Positions 45,582-56,875 are shown, counted from the first letter of the stretch. The stretch: 64,000 nt of DNA from Pachyseris speciosa (GCA_016490735.1 JAEMWC010000128.1:847501-911500), one strand, 5' to 3'. The notes: generated from the letters alone by a model not told the origin. Program-made: numbers and translations.

Positions 45582-47603
45582 TTAATAGGTCTTAGTGGGC
45601 CGCAAAAAAGGACTGTGGGATATGATCATGGCCTCAGACTTCCCAGCGTGTATAGTTAATTTGTTGTTTCTGCACCAGAGTGAGATCTCTGAGAGGGCTC
45701 TATTTAAGCCATCAACTACTACATCAACAGTGTTACCAATGAAGTACAGAGTCGTGTCATCGGCATACAGTTCCAGGTTGCCTTCAGTAACTGAGTCACT
45801 AAGGTCATTGATATAGTATGTGAAGAGCCTGGGACCTAGCAAAGACCCCTGTGGAACTCCACAAGTAACTGGCTTAGTTTGTGAGCAGCAGCCATTAACT
45901 TCCGCAAATTGCTTCCTGTCTTCCAAATAGCTGACCATCCACTTCAGCAAATCTCCGCTGAATCCCATAGCTAGAAGTTTATAAATTAGTATTTCGTGGG
46001 ATACTGTATCGAATGCTTTCTGAAAGTCGATGTAAACAACACCAACTACTTTTCTGTTATCAAGGGCTGCTTTCCAAGTTTCAGTCAGGTAGATTAAGAG
46101 TTCCTCGGTTGATCTGCCTTGTCGAAAACCCCACTGGTTGTCGTTCAGTTGCCCGATGTCTGTGGTGAAGCTGTCTAGACCCTCGCACACTAGTCCCTCC
46201 AGTAGTTTGCTTGGTAGACTCAGCATTTGGAGAGGCCTGTAATTTCCTCTGTCTGTTTTCTTTCCCTTCTTATGAATAGTGAGCATTTTGGATACTTTCC
46301 ACTGGGATGGGAAAGTGGAATTAAGCAAGCTATGTCTAAAGACAGTGAGGAGGCCTTCAGCGGAGGCCTCACCAATGTGATGAAGGTCTCGAGGGGCAAT
46401 AGAGTCAGGGCCGGAGGCTTTCTTAGGGTTGATAGACTTGATACGTCTAAGGAGGTCAGTTTTGTTCAGATTAACACAGGGGAGAGTAGGAGTGATTCTG
46501 TAGATATGCTCTGTGACTCGAAAGTGCGGTAGTGGGTTAATTTGCGAGGCCAGGTTTGGTCCTACCGCCACAAAATAGTCGTTCATGGCCTCAGCTTTGT
46601 TTTTATCATCAAGGATCATGTTACCCCGATCATCAGCAATGGGCCCAATATTATTCAGTTTCTTCTTGTGGGTAATCCTTGCTACAAGCTTCCAGAAGTC
46701 TTTGCTGCTTTCTGTGTTATTAAATTCTTGTCTCCAGTAGTTAGCCTCTTCTTCTCTAAGAAGCTTGGTAACTTCATTTCTTAGCTTCTTGTATTCGGCC
46801 CACAGTTCTTTAGACCCAGTTTCCTTTGCTCGCTTGAGTATATTATAGCGTTTGTTCATGGTTTTACGAATATGAGAATTCATCCATGGGAGGCTGTCTG
46901 AGCGTATTTTAACTCTCCTCAGGGAAATATGATCATTCACTATGTCCTTGTATAGGGTTTCCCATGCCCATGTGATGTCGTCAGGGTCATCGAATGCCTC
47001 GATTACAGACCATGGGGCAGTAGTAAACGCATGTTTTAGTTTTCCAATATTAACTTGCTTATAATTTTTCGCAGTAATATATTTCGGGGGTGTCCTCTTG
47101 CGATGTAGCTTTATAATGCCATAGATGAGGCAGTGGTCGGAAAGGCCAGGGTCAAATGTTCCTGATGCTATTATCTTGGTTGTGTCAATGGTGATCAGGA
47201 GGTCAAGTAGGGTAGAGGTGGTTACAGTTGTTCTTGTGGGGTTTTTAATGACGTTGTGAAGGTCAAAACTGCCAAGAATTCTAAGCAACCTTCTCCCCTC
47301 ATACCCCTTGGCAATCAGGTCTGAGTTCAAGTCACCAAGGATCACAACATTTTTTCTGTTTCTCACAGAGTGTTCAAGCAGACTGTAGAATTTATTGTAG
47401 AAGCTATAGTCATCAGGAGGTCTGTATACACAGCCAAGTAATAGCTTCTGGGATTTTATAGTGACATCAATCCAGATTGCTTCTATATCTGTTTTAAGAT
47501 CGTCTCTCTCGTGTACATGCAAGCTGTCTGAGTAATAAATTAGACAGCCACCGCCTTTTTGGTCCCTCCTGTCCAGCCTGGCTACTTTGTATCCAGTAAT
47601 CAT
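45582..47603 (-). CDS. LINE endonuclease-reverse transcriptase (5' truncated)
   Basis: 673 codons without a stop. The endonuclease part shows LLGCVYRPPDD, VVILGDLNSD and LSDHCLIYG. The reverse transcriptase shows NYRPLQMLSLPSKLLEG, WGFRQGRSTEELLIYL, VVYIDFQKAFDTVSHEIL, GVPQGSLLGPRLF and ELYADDTTLYF, so all catalytic Asp residues are present. The true N-terminus is lost, because the first Met lies inside the endonuclease. It is a CR1/L2-like member whose sequence differs from both other LINEs in the window. Confidence 0.9.
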   Translation of the reverse strand: MITGYKVARLDRRDQKGGGCLIYYSDSLHVHERDDLKTDIEAIWIDVTIKSQKLLLGCVYRPPDDYSFYNKFYSLLEHSVRNRKNVVILGDLNSDLIAKGYEGRRLLRILGSFDLHNVIKNPTRTTVTTSTLLDLLITIDTTKIIASGTFDPGLSDHCLIYGIIKLHRKRTPPKYITAKNYKQVNIGKLKHAFTTAPWSVIEAFDDPDDITWAWETLYKDIVNDHISLRRVKIRSDSLPWMNSHIRKTMNKRYNILKRAKETGSKELWAEYKKLRNEVTKLLREEEANYWRQEFNNTESSKDFWKLVARITHKKKLNNIGPIADDRGNMILDDKNKAEAMNDYFVAVGPNLASQINPLPHFRVTEHIYRITPTLPCVNLNKTDLLRRIKSINPKKASGPDSIAPRDLHHIGEASAEGLLTVFRHSLLNSTFPSQWKVSKMLTIHKKGKKTDRGNYRPLQMLSLPSKLLEGLVCEGLDSFTTDIGQLNDNQWGFRQGRSTEELLIYLTETWKAALDNRKVVGVVYIDFQKAFDTVSHEILIYKLLAMGFSGDLLKWMVSYLEDRKQFAEVNGCCSQTKPVTCGVPQGSLLGPRLFTYYINDLSDSVTEGNLELYADDTTLYFIGNTVDVVVDGLNRALSEISLWCRNNKLTIHAGKSEAMIISHSPFLRPTKTY

Positions 47604-47669
47604 GACTTCCTCCGTGGTGTTTTCGATCAGAGTTATGGCTGACCCGTAGCGTTTGTGCGCGGTTCACAG

Positions 47670-50600
47670 TATAGAGGAAGCAAAAGAGAAGATTCAGGAC
47701 TATGAAACTCAGACAACTAGCAGGTTTTGTGTATTCCGCTCAGATGGAGGCTTTGGAAAGAGTGGTAAGTATTTATGAGCTGGTCCCGCGAATAGTGCGA
47801 GTAACTTTCATCGGGCTTGAAGAACCCGGCCAGGTGAAATCAAGAACATTCCATGTGGATTTCAGTGTTATTTTTTCTTTGTTTTTCGTTTTTGGATTTG
47901 AATTGGAGTGAGCTTGTTTCAGTTAAATAAAAGATTGCTTGGATGACAAAATACAATGAGGGTCCCCCAGGGGTTTTGGGGGAACAAGGGAACACGGGAA
48001 ATTTGGCAATGGGAACACGGGAACAAATCGTAGGGAACAAGGGAACATCAAATAGGTTAGGGAACAGGGCAACAAACACAAAAAGTTACAAGGCCCTCCG
48101 TTTTTTTACAGAAACGTGGGGGTGATAGAAGATTTTCTGCTGTTTTCTGATTTCTTTGGCAAGTTTTTGTTGCCATCTTTCGTGTCTACTCGTCTCTGAC
48201 CGGTTTGTTTTAATTTTTGTTACGAAATACTTTCACAAAGTAAAAAATATCACAGAAATAATGATCAAAATTTATCAGCAACACTGTTGACCTTCAATCA
48301 GTTATTTTGTTTTGTTCAGATTGGTTAATTAGGACGTATATGCAAAGAATAAGAGATAAAATTTAATCTTGAAAGGGTAACAAGGGAACAAGGTGTAATT
48401 TTGGACGGGAACAAGGGAACAGAGTTAAAGTTTTGAAGGGAACACGGGAACATAGACCCCCCCCCCTGGGGGACTCTCTACAATAGCTTAATTACACACA
48501 AGGAAATGTTGTGACAGTTAGCTTTGACCTTATGACCTTCATGTTCCCAGAACTGGGTTAAACCACAGACAACTCAAACATCTATTTACAGATCTGACCA
48601 AAATTGCATGAGAATGTTATAAAACTAAATCATGTTAATATACAAAAAGGAATGGAGGCCTTACAGTGTGACTTTTTTCAATTTCAGTCAAACATTTGTT
48701 CGAAATAAAACATTTGTTTTGCCGTCCCATTTAACTATTATATACGACTATAAGATGTGGCTTATTTTTATCGTTGAAATTTCATAATTTTGTTTTCAGA
48801 TCCTTATGCTAAAAAGTACAAGGTGCTTTGGCAAGATAAAGATATTTCATACTCTGGGGTACCGTACTTTTATCTCGGGGAAAAAATCCTCGAATGTCAA
48901 CATGGCAAAGACAGAAACATTGGTGCAAAGAGGAAATATCAGGAAATGCAGGTACAGTGACTGTATGACATTGTTTTTATTTTCAGAGCAAGGTGTACAA
49001 CAAATAATCACCCTCTTCAGTGATGAATCAGCTGCAAGTAATTTTATATTTTGACTTGGTGAAGATAAGGGAGGGGCCCAGGGAGGCCTGGCACCCTATC
49101 TCATGCCAAATTCCAAATATAATGAATCCCACAGGGCCAATTTTTTTTAATTGTAGCTGAAACCTTGTCACTCATGGCCCATTTAACCCCACCTTATATG
49201 ACATATAAATTCTCTATCCACTGTATTGAGTGGTGATTGGCAGTTACAGACATCACACCATTGTAGAACCTTGTGTGTGTGCTTGTGTGGAGGGGAGAGA
49301 GAGGCAAATGGCATTATTAGGCAGCATATCTGATCTTTTACCTAAAAGTTATACAATCTCATGAGGTGTACTAATCATAGGGCAAGTCTTCTGATCATGG
49401 TTACAATAAAAGGAGAAGATACTTGGTACAAATAAAACACCAAAAAGATGGACTGTCCAGCCCAAATACACCTGAGAGAAGTTATGTTTTTTCCAGACTA
49501 TGAGGTGAGTACCCCGATAACCTGTCACCCCCAAGTCCCAATCCTTTAGATTCTAGGGTCAACAACATCCATAAGCACCAATCACAATTTTCTTATTGAT
49601 GTCAATTGTTTATTTCCCAAATCACAAAATAGGTGCATATGGTCAGCAAACTACTGCCTTTTAACAATAACATAAACAGGATCTCTATCTGACAACTGTT
49701 TGAGGATACATAAGGAAGAGTTATGCAATAAGAACCAATTCTGCAACTCATAGACTAATATCACACTTGTTGTGAACAATAGATTTGCCTGTCCAGCCTC
49801 GTCCACAAAATGAGTAAACACAGAGGATTGTAATCCAACAGGAGCTAGAACTCATCCTGATGACAAGTCTGGATGGGCAAAATCTATTGTTCATCAGAAA
49901 TGTGATATTGGTCTATTTAAGGCCACTTTTGCAAGTGCAGTTCAAACTATATATTTGCATAAACTTATACCTACAGATTTCAGAAAACACAGAAAAAAGA
50001 AGGAAAACCAATTCCACAAAATTAAGGTCTGACCTGGAAGAAAAAGTGAAGACAGTTAATGGCATGCGCAAAATCTACATCAAGTTTCCAGAGAATGGAA
50101 GTCACCAGAATCATTTAACTGGAGGTAACCAATTATAATGTTCACTATTATTACCATATGACGTGTTTCTTTGAAATGTGTTGGTTGATATAGTCCTGCA
50201 CAGCAAAATGTTTCCAAAGCCAGTTATTTAATATAGCAAATCGATTTTCTCTGTTCCCAAATTGTAGGCAAGTGGAGTACAGCAGCAAACTGATCCAAAG
50301 GTTATTGAAAAAATTCAATATCTGGTGGGAAAGGGAATTACCAATGTGACTGAAATGAGACGACACTTGAGGGAATTCCTCACCAATGAGCTGTTCTGTG
50401 GGCAACAACTACCGCCTGAATACAATCATCGTTTCTTCCCAACTCTGAAAGATCTTCGCAATCACATCTACAGAGCCATAGTACAGTTGAGATTCTCAAA
50501 ATGTGATCAGACCAATGTGGCAACAAAAGTGAAAGAGTGGCAAAGCCAGCATCCTGATGATTATTTCTTCTTTCGCCCATACTCAGACAAGATGCCTGAG

Positions 50601-51711
50601 GATGAAATAGTTCCACTAAATCTAGAGAATGAGAGTGATGATGAAGCAGTGCAAGTTACTAGCCCTGCCTCAAAGCAAGCACTACTATTTGTCCATCAAA
50701 CTGCTTGGCAGAGAAGGTTGTTGTCCAGATATGGCAACATCTGTCTTTTGGATGCAACCTATCGCACAACAAGGTATTCACTACCACTGTTCTTCATTGC
50801 AGTTAAGACCAATGTTGATTACCAAATTGTGGCATCATTTGTAATCCAACATGAGACAGCAGATGCAATCAAGAAAGCACTTAAAATTCTAAAGGGCTGG
50901 AATCCAGATTGGAAACCAAACTACTTCATGACAGACCTTAGTGAGCCTGAGATACAAGCTGTAGAGGTCATCTTTCCAGGTAAAAATAATAATTCAATCA
51001 AATGAATGTTTGTTTCATGTATTTGCTCGGCCCCACAAGCCATTGTGCTATAATGTAAATACTGCAGCGGATAAATAAAGGTCATTTATTTTCTCTTTTA
51101 CTGTGGATGTGTGGTGGACTGTCAGGCTAGATAAAGAATTTAACCAGAGAAGCTAGTATTGGTGTGTTTGTTTTCTTGAGACCAAAACAGAATTTCAGTC
51201 AGTGTAAGATTGAGTGGCATATTCATAAAAGGATGACATCTGCAATTTGCAAGTTAAGTACACAAAACACACACCCACACACATTTTGTGGATAAACTAC
51301 ATTCATTTAACTACAATACAATACATGATTAGTTTCTTACTATCTATGAATGAACAAGTGGATGTTTCCCAAAAAATATAATTGACAACATGAAATAGGC
51401 TTTAAGTTACATGTAGCTCAATCAAACAAAAACTCCTGACAGTCATCATTGTGCAATAATGTCTTGTAGAAACCAGGGTGCACTTGGGTGATTTTCACCG
51501 AGAACAAGCGTGGGAAAGATGGGTGTCTAAGACTTCAAATGAGGTGTCACATGTTAAAGATGAAGTCCTTTCTCGTCTTCGTAGAATTGCTTGGGCAGAG
51601 ACCAATGATATGCTCACTAAAGCAATTAAAGATCTCAAGGCCAGTGATACCTGGAAGCAAAACAAAAAGCTTCAACAATGGTTTACTCGTACATGGCTTA
51701 CTCAGCTACAG
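47670..51711 (+). pseudogene. CARF-like / MULE transposase gene, multi-exon, 3' incomplete
   Basis: Exons seen: ~47,670-47,764 (TTSRFCVFRSDGGFG), 48,800-48,951 (SGVPYFYLGEKILECQHGKD), ~49,415-49,504 (DCPAQIHLREVMFFPDYE), 49,977-50,124 (GMRKIYIKFPENGSHQNH), 50,268-50,979, and 51,470-51,711 (HLGDFHREQAWERW). The first segments look like the CARF/ALS2CR8 DNA-binding domain. The fifth holds the MULE domain, with LLDATYRTTRYSLPLFF (first Asp) and YFMTDLSEPEIQAV (second Asp). Junctions 1-2, 3-4 and 5-6 are in phase, but 4-5 is off by one base. The exon with the catalytic Glu and the zinc-finger tail is not found before the right TIR, so the gene is probably dead. Within the TIR/TSD frame it is the element's own transposase. 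Confidence 0.75.
47958..48478. mobile_element. MITE with GAGGGTCCCCCAGGGG TIR and 6-bp TSD
   Basis: 521-bp element. Ends GAGGGTCCCCCAGGGG and CCCCTGGGGGACTCTC are inverted repeats, flanked by TACAAT at 47,952-47,957 and 48,479-48,484. The interior is made of GGGAACAAGGGAACA/GGGAACACGGGAACA units near both ends. It lies in the first visible intron of the transposase gene. Confidence 0.88.
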
Positions 51712-52581
51712 GTAATGTGAACTTGGATAACAGTCAGATATACTTAATGACTGAATGGTACAGAGGGCAGATAACTGGGAATTGCTAATCAAGTGATAGG
51801 GGTGCTCTAATCTTTCATTTCTAAATGAGACCATTACAGGCAGCAGATCCTTTGTTTGTGGTTATTAAAATTTGTTTAAGGTAATTTTCACCCTTAAGTG
51901 ACTTGCACACTTTTAGCCCAGCAATCAGATGTACGTCTTCTATTGTGTTTCACAGCTTTAATTACTATTTGTACTGAATTAATGTTTCTACTACTTTTTA
52001 AACTTTTCCACCACATTTACCTCACAGATGTCCTCTCATATAAAATTTGAGAAAATTTCCCACGTACGCGAACAATTTAAGGACAAATATCCTCATGGGC
52101 ATGCTAAAACTTTGTTTAAATGACAAAATTTATTCTTAGCTCCTGCATCCCAACCAGTTGATCATAACCCTTATGTCCAACTTTAATACGTGAACAGATA
52201 AGTAAAACTGAACAAATTCTTATGGAAAAAAAGAGAAGTATCTCTCACCTGAGCTGCAGGGGCCATTTGAAGGCTGTGAATAAGTTGGACATCACGAGAT
52301 GAGCTTAGATAACATCATTCAGAAGGTCTGGTTCAAGAGAGAAATGTACGCCTACAAAATGATTGACGGTCGCGGCAAAGTATGCCGGCCGTAAGCGCAT
52401 TTTTAGTTTCATAGATTACAAATTCTTGGAAAAAGATACGAGTAAGCAGTAGACTTGTACAAAAGACGGGGACCTAACCGTGGAGAAGTACTTGTGACGA
52501 ATTTGATATGCAAATCAAGTCATTGTGCATAATTAATGAGGTCCTTTCGATCCCTGTGAACGAGTGCTAACCGTGTCGATA

Positions 52582-53765
52582 CGGCCGAGGTGTTCAGGTC
52601 AGACCAGGTCAATTTTGACAGCACATGTGCAGCTGGTGCATTCGAAAGTCCTGAGGATGGATGTGGTCGATCTTGGTAGAAACGTTGGCCGTATGTTGCT
52701 GCCAGTGACTGCAGCGATTTACCAAATTAGAGTGGAGAAGCCAGCAATGCGCTGGACATTTGAAATGGCTATTGGCGCCATTAGCCACCAAAAGTTGCAT
52801 GGATTCCTTCAAATATTAAGAGGAGGATTTGGAATCGCAGAGCGTTGCACGGAACTTACAATACGCAAATTCAAAGTCTCACTGAGTACCAAAGACTTCA
52901 AAGTTACGCCAGAATTCCCAAAGGGACGACTCTTCGAAATCGATTGCCAAGAACAGTGGCAGACTCCATTGAAATACCTCGTGAACAGAGAGCGAGAATT
53001 AGTAGGTACGTGTTGTGCATTAACGTATAGCTACTTATTAAAAGTACGGCAATGTTCAAAGGAATTGAAAAGCATTATTTGTTTTATATATTTGCCAATA
53101 TTGGTTGACTGATACAGAAAGCTAAACTGGGATTGTTTTGATATAATTGACTGCCTACGTTTACACCTAGACGATGTTGTCACTTATATTCACATGACTT
53201 ACAAGGTTTTATTTATGTCTCCAAATTATACCAGGACTGAACAAAAGTATTATTTCGTGCCCAGCCCGACATTGGAAAGCTTTCATTTTAAAAAATACTG
53301 TCAATATTCTCTCAGGGTCTTCTATATTATTTGAAAAAAGATACGGGTTCCTAAGGTATCAGTCAAGAATGATTGAATGCGTGGATGCAGTGACTATTGA
53401 AGAGGCGAGGGAGATCAGCGAGGGCCTGGATACTGACCAAGATCGTCCAGAGGATGCGAGGCCCAGACGTGCATCACGTCCACAAAAAAGAAGTTGAATG
53501 TTCCCCAACACTAGTCAGGCTTCTCCAGAAATCCATTGGTTTTTTGGAAAGATTTCAAAAAGAGTTTTGTTATGTCAAGTATCGTGAAGTTGATTTCAGA
53601 AAACTTAAAGACAGTCTTGACATTTTGGAAGATGCGATAGATGAATTGAGAGAATTTGATGTTTTGTGGACAAAGGACGCCCAACAATACTGCCACTGAT
53701 TGGAAATGTAAGACGGGTTCTGCAGAAGATTAAAGATAGGGCGGAAAGTTGGAGATATTATATGC
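52582..53765. other. Unassigned sequence right of the MULE
   Basis: Continuation of the pre-MULE locus. Several short open frames exist (for example 52,564-53,030, and a charged stretch ending RPRRASRPQKRS near 53,490), but none is recognisable, and frames switch. It may be remnants of further genes of the decayed virus-like element. Confidence 0.3.
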
Positions 53766-53768
53766 TTA

Positions 53769-55167
53769 TTACAGCGGTGATTATATTGCCGTGAACACCT
53801 AAAATATGTCTGGAATGTTAATTGTGTTGTAACCAATCACAGGCGAGATCTTCAAACCACAGAAACCACAGGCAACGAACGGTTTCCTATCGGTCACGGA
53901 ACAAATTATTTTCGTTTTGTTTAACCTGTTTAAGGATACAAGCTGTCTTATTAGGAATTTAAAACGCCACTGCTCCCCAAGATCAGTGCTGAGGACCGCA
54001 TTCAGCACATCGTTCGATTTTATAAAGGAAAATTTAAAAGCCAACGCGACGCGACGCGACGCGACGACGACCGGCTTTCCATGTAACGACATATTAAATG
54101 GAGACAATAAAAAATGAACAATCGTGTATTCTTAGAAAAATAAATTTTCAGATATGCATTCAACAATATAAAGCCGTTGGGTTGTAACATGCGAGTTTAC
54201 GGACATTTACGGAGATTCTTTTGGTAAGAGGAACTGCGATAGGAGATAATCATGTTTTTTTTCTTTTGCGCGCAAAATGTGCTAATAATCGCATCCAAAG
54301 GGGACTTCAAATCTTCTTGGCTAAATCCCCTCATAACTAGTTTCCTACAGCATGTAATCCCCCTGATATCAAATGCATAAAATGCCTTCAGAGAAAAAGC
54401 AAAATTATATTTTGGAAGGAATACCGAAAATTGGGCTGTTTACTTTGCGCGATGTGTCAATCATTCCATAGATGTTAAATTTGGTCGGTGGTTTTCCAGT
54501 TTGCGATCTTGCGATCAAGGAACTTCTGCCGGCACAGTAGTTCGAAGGTTTAATCGTTAGCGCACGTAAATCCAATCCCCTTGTTCTACAAAAAAATATT
54601 AGCGAGGATTATGTTATCAGAAACGAAAACATCGACAAGAACAACTCTCGAATTTCAACTTTATTATTTGCTACCAAAAAAAAGAAAAAAAAAAATACCA
54701 AAATAGTAAATCTACCTGACCTAACAAAAAAGTGTTAACGCTTGCTTCAATAGCCGCGAAGCGATGGGAATCAGAAAACTCTAGCGGCTTACCTTGCAAC
54801 ATTGTAACTTGCGATCAGGCTTAACTACCGATTTCGATCGTTACAAAAAGTTTGAAAATTCCCACGCCAAACCGTCGCGTGCGTCGGCCCGGCACTTCGG
54901 CTTTGTAATTTATTTCAAAATCCTTCAAACCTGTATTCTTCGCTATTATAGCACACACTGTAAACAAATAGGAAGGAAAAGCAATTGTTTACTTGTAAAG
55001 AGACTGAATGTTAAAACAAAACGAAAATAATTTGTTCCGTGACAGATAGGAAACCGTTCGTTGCCTGTGGTTTCTGTGGTTTGAAGATCTCGCCTGTGAT
55101 TGGTTACAACACAATTAACATTCCAGACATATTTTAGGTGTTCACGGCAATACGATCACCGCTGTAA
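53769..55167. mobile_element. 1.4-kb TIR element with TTA target duplication
   Basis: Left arm 53,769-~53,930 (TTACAGCGGTGAT.ATATTGCCGTGAACACC...) and right arm ~55,006-55,167 are inverted copies about 160 bp long (GGTGTTCACGGCAATA...CACCGCTGTAA). TTA flanks both sides (53,766-53,768; 55,168-55,170). The TTA duplication suggests the PIF/Harbinger group, but no transposase is present. The interior contains a short (GCGAC)n run at 54,042-54,067. Confidence 0.85.
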
Positions 55168-55179
55168 TTAGCAAGGAAA

Positions 55180-55545
55180 TCAAACCCCAAGTCCCAACTT
55201 CTCTTTCGTGTTCATATCATTTCGCGCCAAAGCATGCCCCCATTGTCTCTCTTTCCACGGAACCGAATCCAAAGCTCGAACCATTTTCCTGTCTGCAGCA
55301 TGCTTGCACTTTTTTTCGTCCGCACCATATTTTTTTTGCCTGGTGACCACAACTGCTGTAATCCACGTTATGTTGCATCGCAATCGCATCCGTTGCGCCT
55401 GTCGGGTTTTGAAAGATTTCCCGGATCTCACCCGTCTCCGGGTCGCAGTCGAGCTGCTGGTGGAGGGGATTGTATGGCCCAGTGTAGTTGTGCGCGAAAG
55501 AGTCCAGCCTTTCTTCGGTTTCGGAAGTTTCCCAATCAATGCGTG
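55180..55545 (-). pseudogene. Phospholipase A2-like domain protein, frameshifted
   Basis: The N-terminal frame gives DIHALIGKLPKPKKGW. The next frame, after a break near 55,500, has HNYTGPYNPLHQQL (calcium-loop-like GPxN) and DAIAMQHNVDYSSCG, matching the catalytic D..A..HD..Y pattern except that Asp after His is Asn. A second break at the T8 run 55,330-55,337 leads to EKKCKHAADRKMVRALD and ERQWGHALARN...KLGLG. This resembles the PLA2-like domain found in parvovirus capsids and in Polinton/adintovirus-type elements, where it helps membrane penetration. It starts right after the gene upstream. Two frame breaks, one at a homopolymer, make it a pseudogene or an assembly-damaged gene. Confidence 0.65.
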
Positions 55546-55549
55546 GATG

Positions 55550-56330
55550 TCAACACCAGAGTCGTACTAGTTTTCGCGCCGTCTTCTTCAGAACATCCAA
55601 AAAGCCGTGATGGCCAGGCACAGCTTTGGAGAAAGCTTTCAAAAACTTCGGGTCTGTCGCAAACTTCGGAACCAAGACCCCATAAGGAGTGAACCGCGGG
55701 TCGACAAAGTCTCCCAACCCCGAACCAACAATCCCCTTGCCATATCCCTTCCACTTGATCCAAGACCCGTAGCTTCGCGTGCCGCCTTTGTCTTTGTACT
55801 CTTTGTACTGACGCTTGTATTCTGCCACCATTCGCCGCCCTTCTTCCGAAGAAAAATGGGAAGGGAAGGCCGCCTCCCCGCTTCGAGGTGGGATTGTCGA
55901 GATCGGGCCTGTCAGTCTTGTAACGGATGTTGGGCTGGACCTTCGTGGAAAGTTCGTCCAACACGGTGCTCCCAACTTTTTGAAACATGGGCTTGCCCTT
56001 CTCCACAGCCCAATCGATCGCCTTTCGTTGGAGCTTGGGATCCCTCATTGCTTCCGACGCGTAGTACCGCCCAATCTCCAATCCTTTCTTTGCGAGATAT
56101 GGAACCCCCTGTTTCAAGAACAAATCCATCGCAGTTCCTGCAATGTCTTTGTCAATTCCGGAGCCCTCTGCAAGAGAGGGCTCCGCTAGTTTTCCGACTT
56201 CGGCAAGAATCGTGTCTTGGTTATCCCGCAGACCACACATTTCGTTTTCAACATTTTTCGCCCATTTTTTGTTGTGACCACTTTCTCCGTCCCAGGGACG
56301 TTTGTAGTTTTGCGTTTGTCTTTCACACAA
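55550..56330 (-). pseudogene. Virus-like structural protein, frameshifted
   Basis: About 260 codons in two frames. From 56,330 down to about 55,860: polar start, then LAEVGKLAEPSLAEGS, GVPYLAKKGLEIGRYYAS, DPKLQRKAIDWAVEKGKP and LDELSTKVQPNIRYKT. After a break near 55,860-55,890 the second frame gives RRMVAEYKRQYKEYKDKGG, GIVGSGLGDFVDP and FATDPKFLKAFSK. I recall proteins like this next to PLA2-like proteins in cnidarian virus-derived loci, but cannot name a family. It may be a minor virion or membrane-associated protein. Tight spacing to the PLA2-like gene supports an operon-like viral layout. Confidence 0.5.
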
Positions 56331-56369
56331 TAGACGTCCACCATCACGTTATATGTTCAAAATAATTCT

Positions 56370-56824
56370 TCACAAGTTTCTCATTCTCTCGCACATCTGC
56401 AACCGTTGCAACCGTTCTCTTTCCCGCCGCCTCAACCATTCTTCAGCAGCAGCGATGTTGGTGAACCATGGGGAGCGGGTGTCTTTGTTGTCTTGGAATT
56501 CAATTTCGTCACCGGTCTCAACGTTGCGAAGAACATTGGTGGTTGAATGTCTCAAGAAGAAAGAAGTGTCGACATTTTGGCGAAGAAGTTCCATCATTTC
56601 TCGTGTGTGATAGCGATTGTTGGCGAGATCTTGTTTGGGGATGTGCCACAAGATTTGGCGCCTTCCACTTTCTTTTTCCACGCCTTGAAATTCAACGGGG
56701 CAAAAGTTTCGGTTACTCGCCGTCTGGGTGGGCGAGGAATCATTCCAAATGCAGGATGTGGTTCAAGAACGGGGCTCGCCGCTGACTGCGGGGGAGTAGT
56801 ATAGTGTTTGGGGTACCAGATCAA
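56370..56824 (-). pseudogene. Virus-like small protein, frameshifted
   Basis: The first frame (56,824 to about 56,640) encodes a Pro-rich N-terminus, YTTPPQSAASPVLEPHP, then FAPLNFKAWKKKVEGAKS. The second frame (to 56,370) encodes LANNRYHTREMMELLRQN, SFFLRHSTTNVLRNVETGD and an arginine-rich helix, EEWLRRRERERLQRLQ. The frame break near 56,640 lies beside a TTTGGGG run. About 150 residues in total, no family recognised. It is the first gene of the minus-strand set whose next members are at 56.3 and 55.5 kb. Confidence 0.45.
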
Positions 56825-56875
56825 AAATTAATCAAATGGAATCACATACTGATTTAGGGGGGTGTTTTAGCAAAA

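Larger units (their letters stand above)
44675..47650 (-). mobile_element. 5'-truncated LINE inside the MULE
   Basis: A minus-strand non-LTR element whose 3' end is the (ATAC)n run at 44,675-44,695. The first part of the endonuclease (the LSETxL region) is missing, so it is 5'-truncated at about 47,640-47,660, just upstream of the first visible transposase exon. The coding part is nearly intact, with only one frame break, which suggests a younger insertion than the LINE at 7.1 kb. Confidence 0.85.
43941..52572 (+). mobile_element. MULE transposon, 8.6 kb, with 9-bp target duplication
   Basis: Ends are inverted repeats of about 80 bp: GGTTAGCACTCGTTCACAGG at the left and CCTGTGAACGAG.GCTAACC at the right. 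They share the inner GGACCTCATTAATTATGCA, with decay further inward. Immediately outside, GTGTCGATA occurs at 43,932-43,940 and again at 52,573-52,581, a perfect 9-bp target duplication as produced by Mutator-like elements. The interior holds a CARF/MULE-type transposase gene (47.67-51.71 kb), a minus-strand LINE, a MITE, and two hairpins. The element sits inside a decayed virus-like locus. Confidence 0.92.

Noticed and set aside
56791..56806. AGTAGTATAGTG near 56.79 kb resembling the start of the 41,727 terminus
   Set aside because: Only about 9 bases agree, it is in direct rather than inverted orientation, and it is inside a coding frame on the other strand. Probably coincidence.
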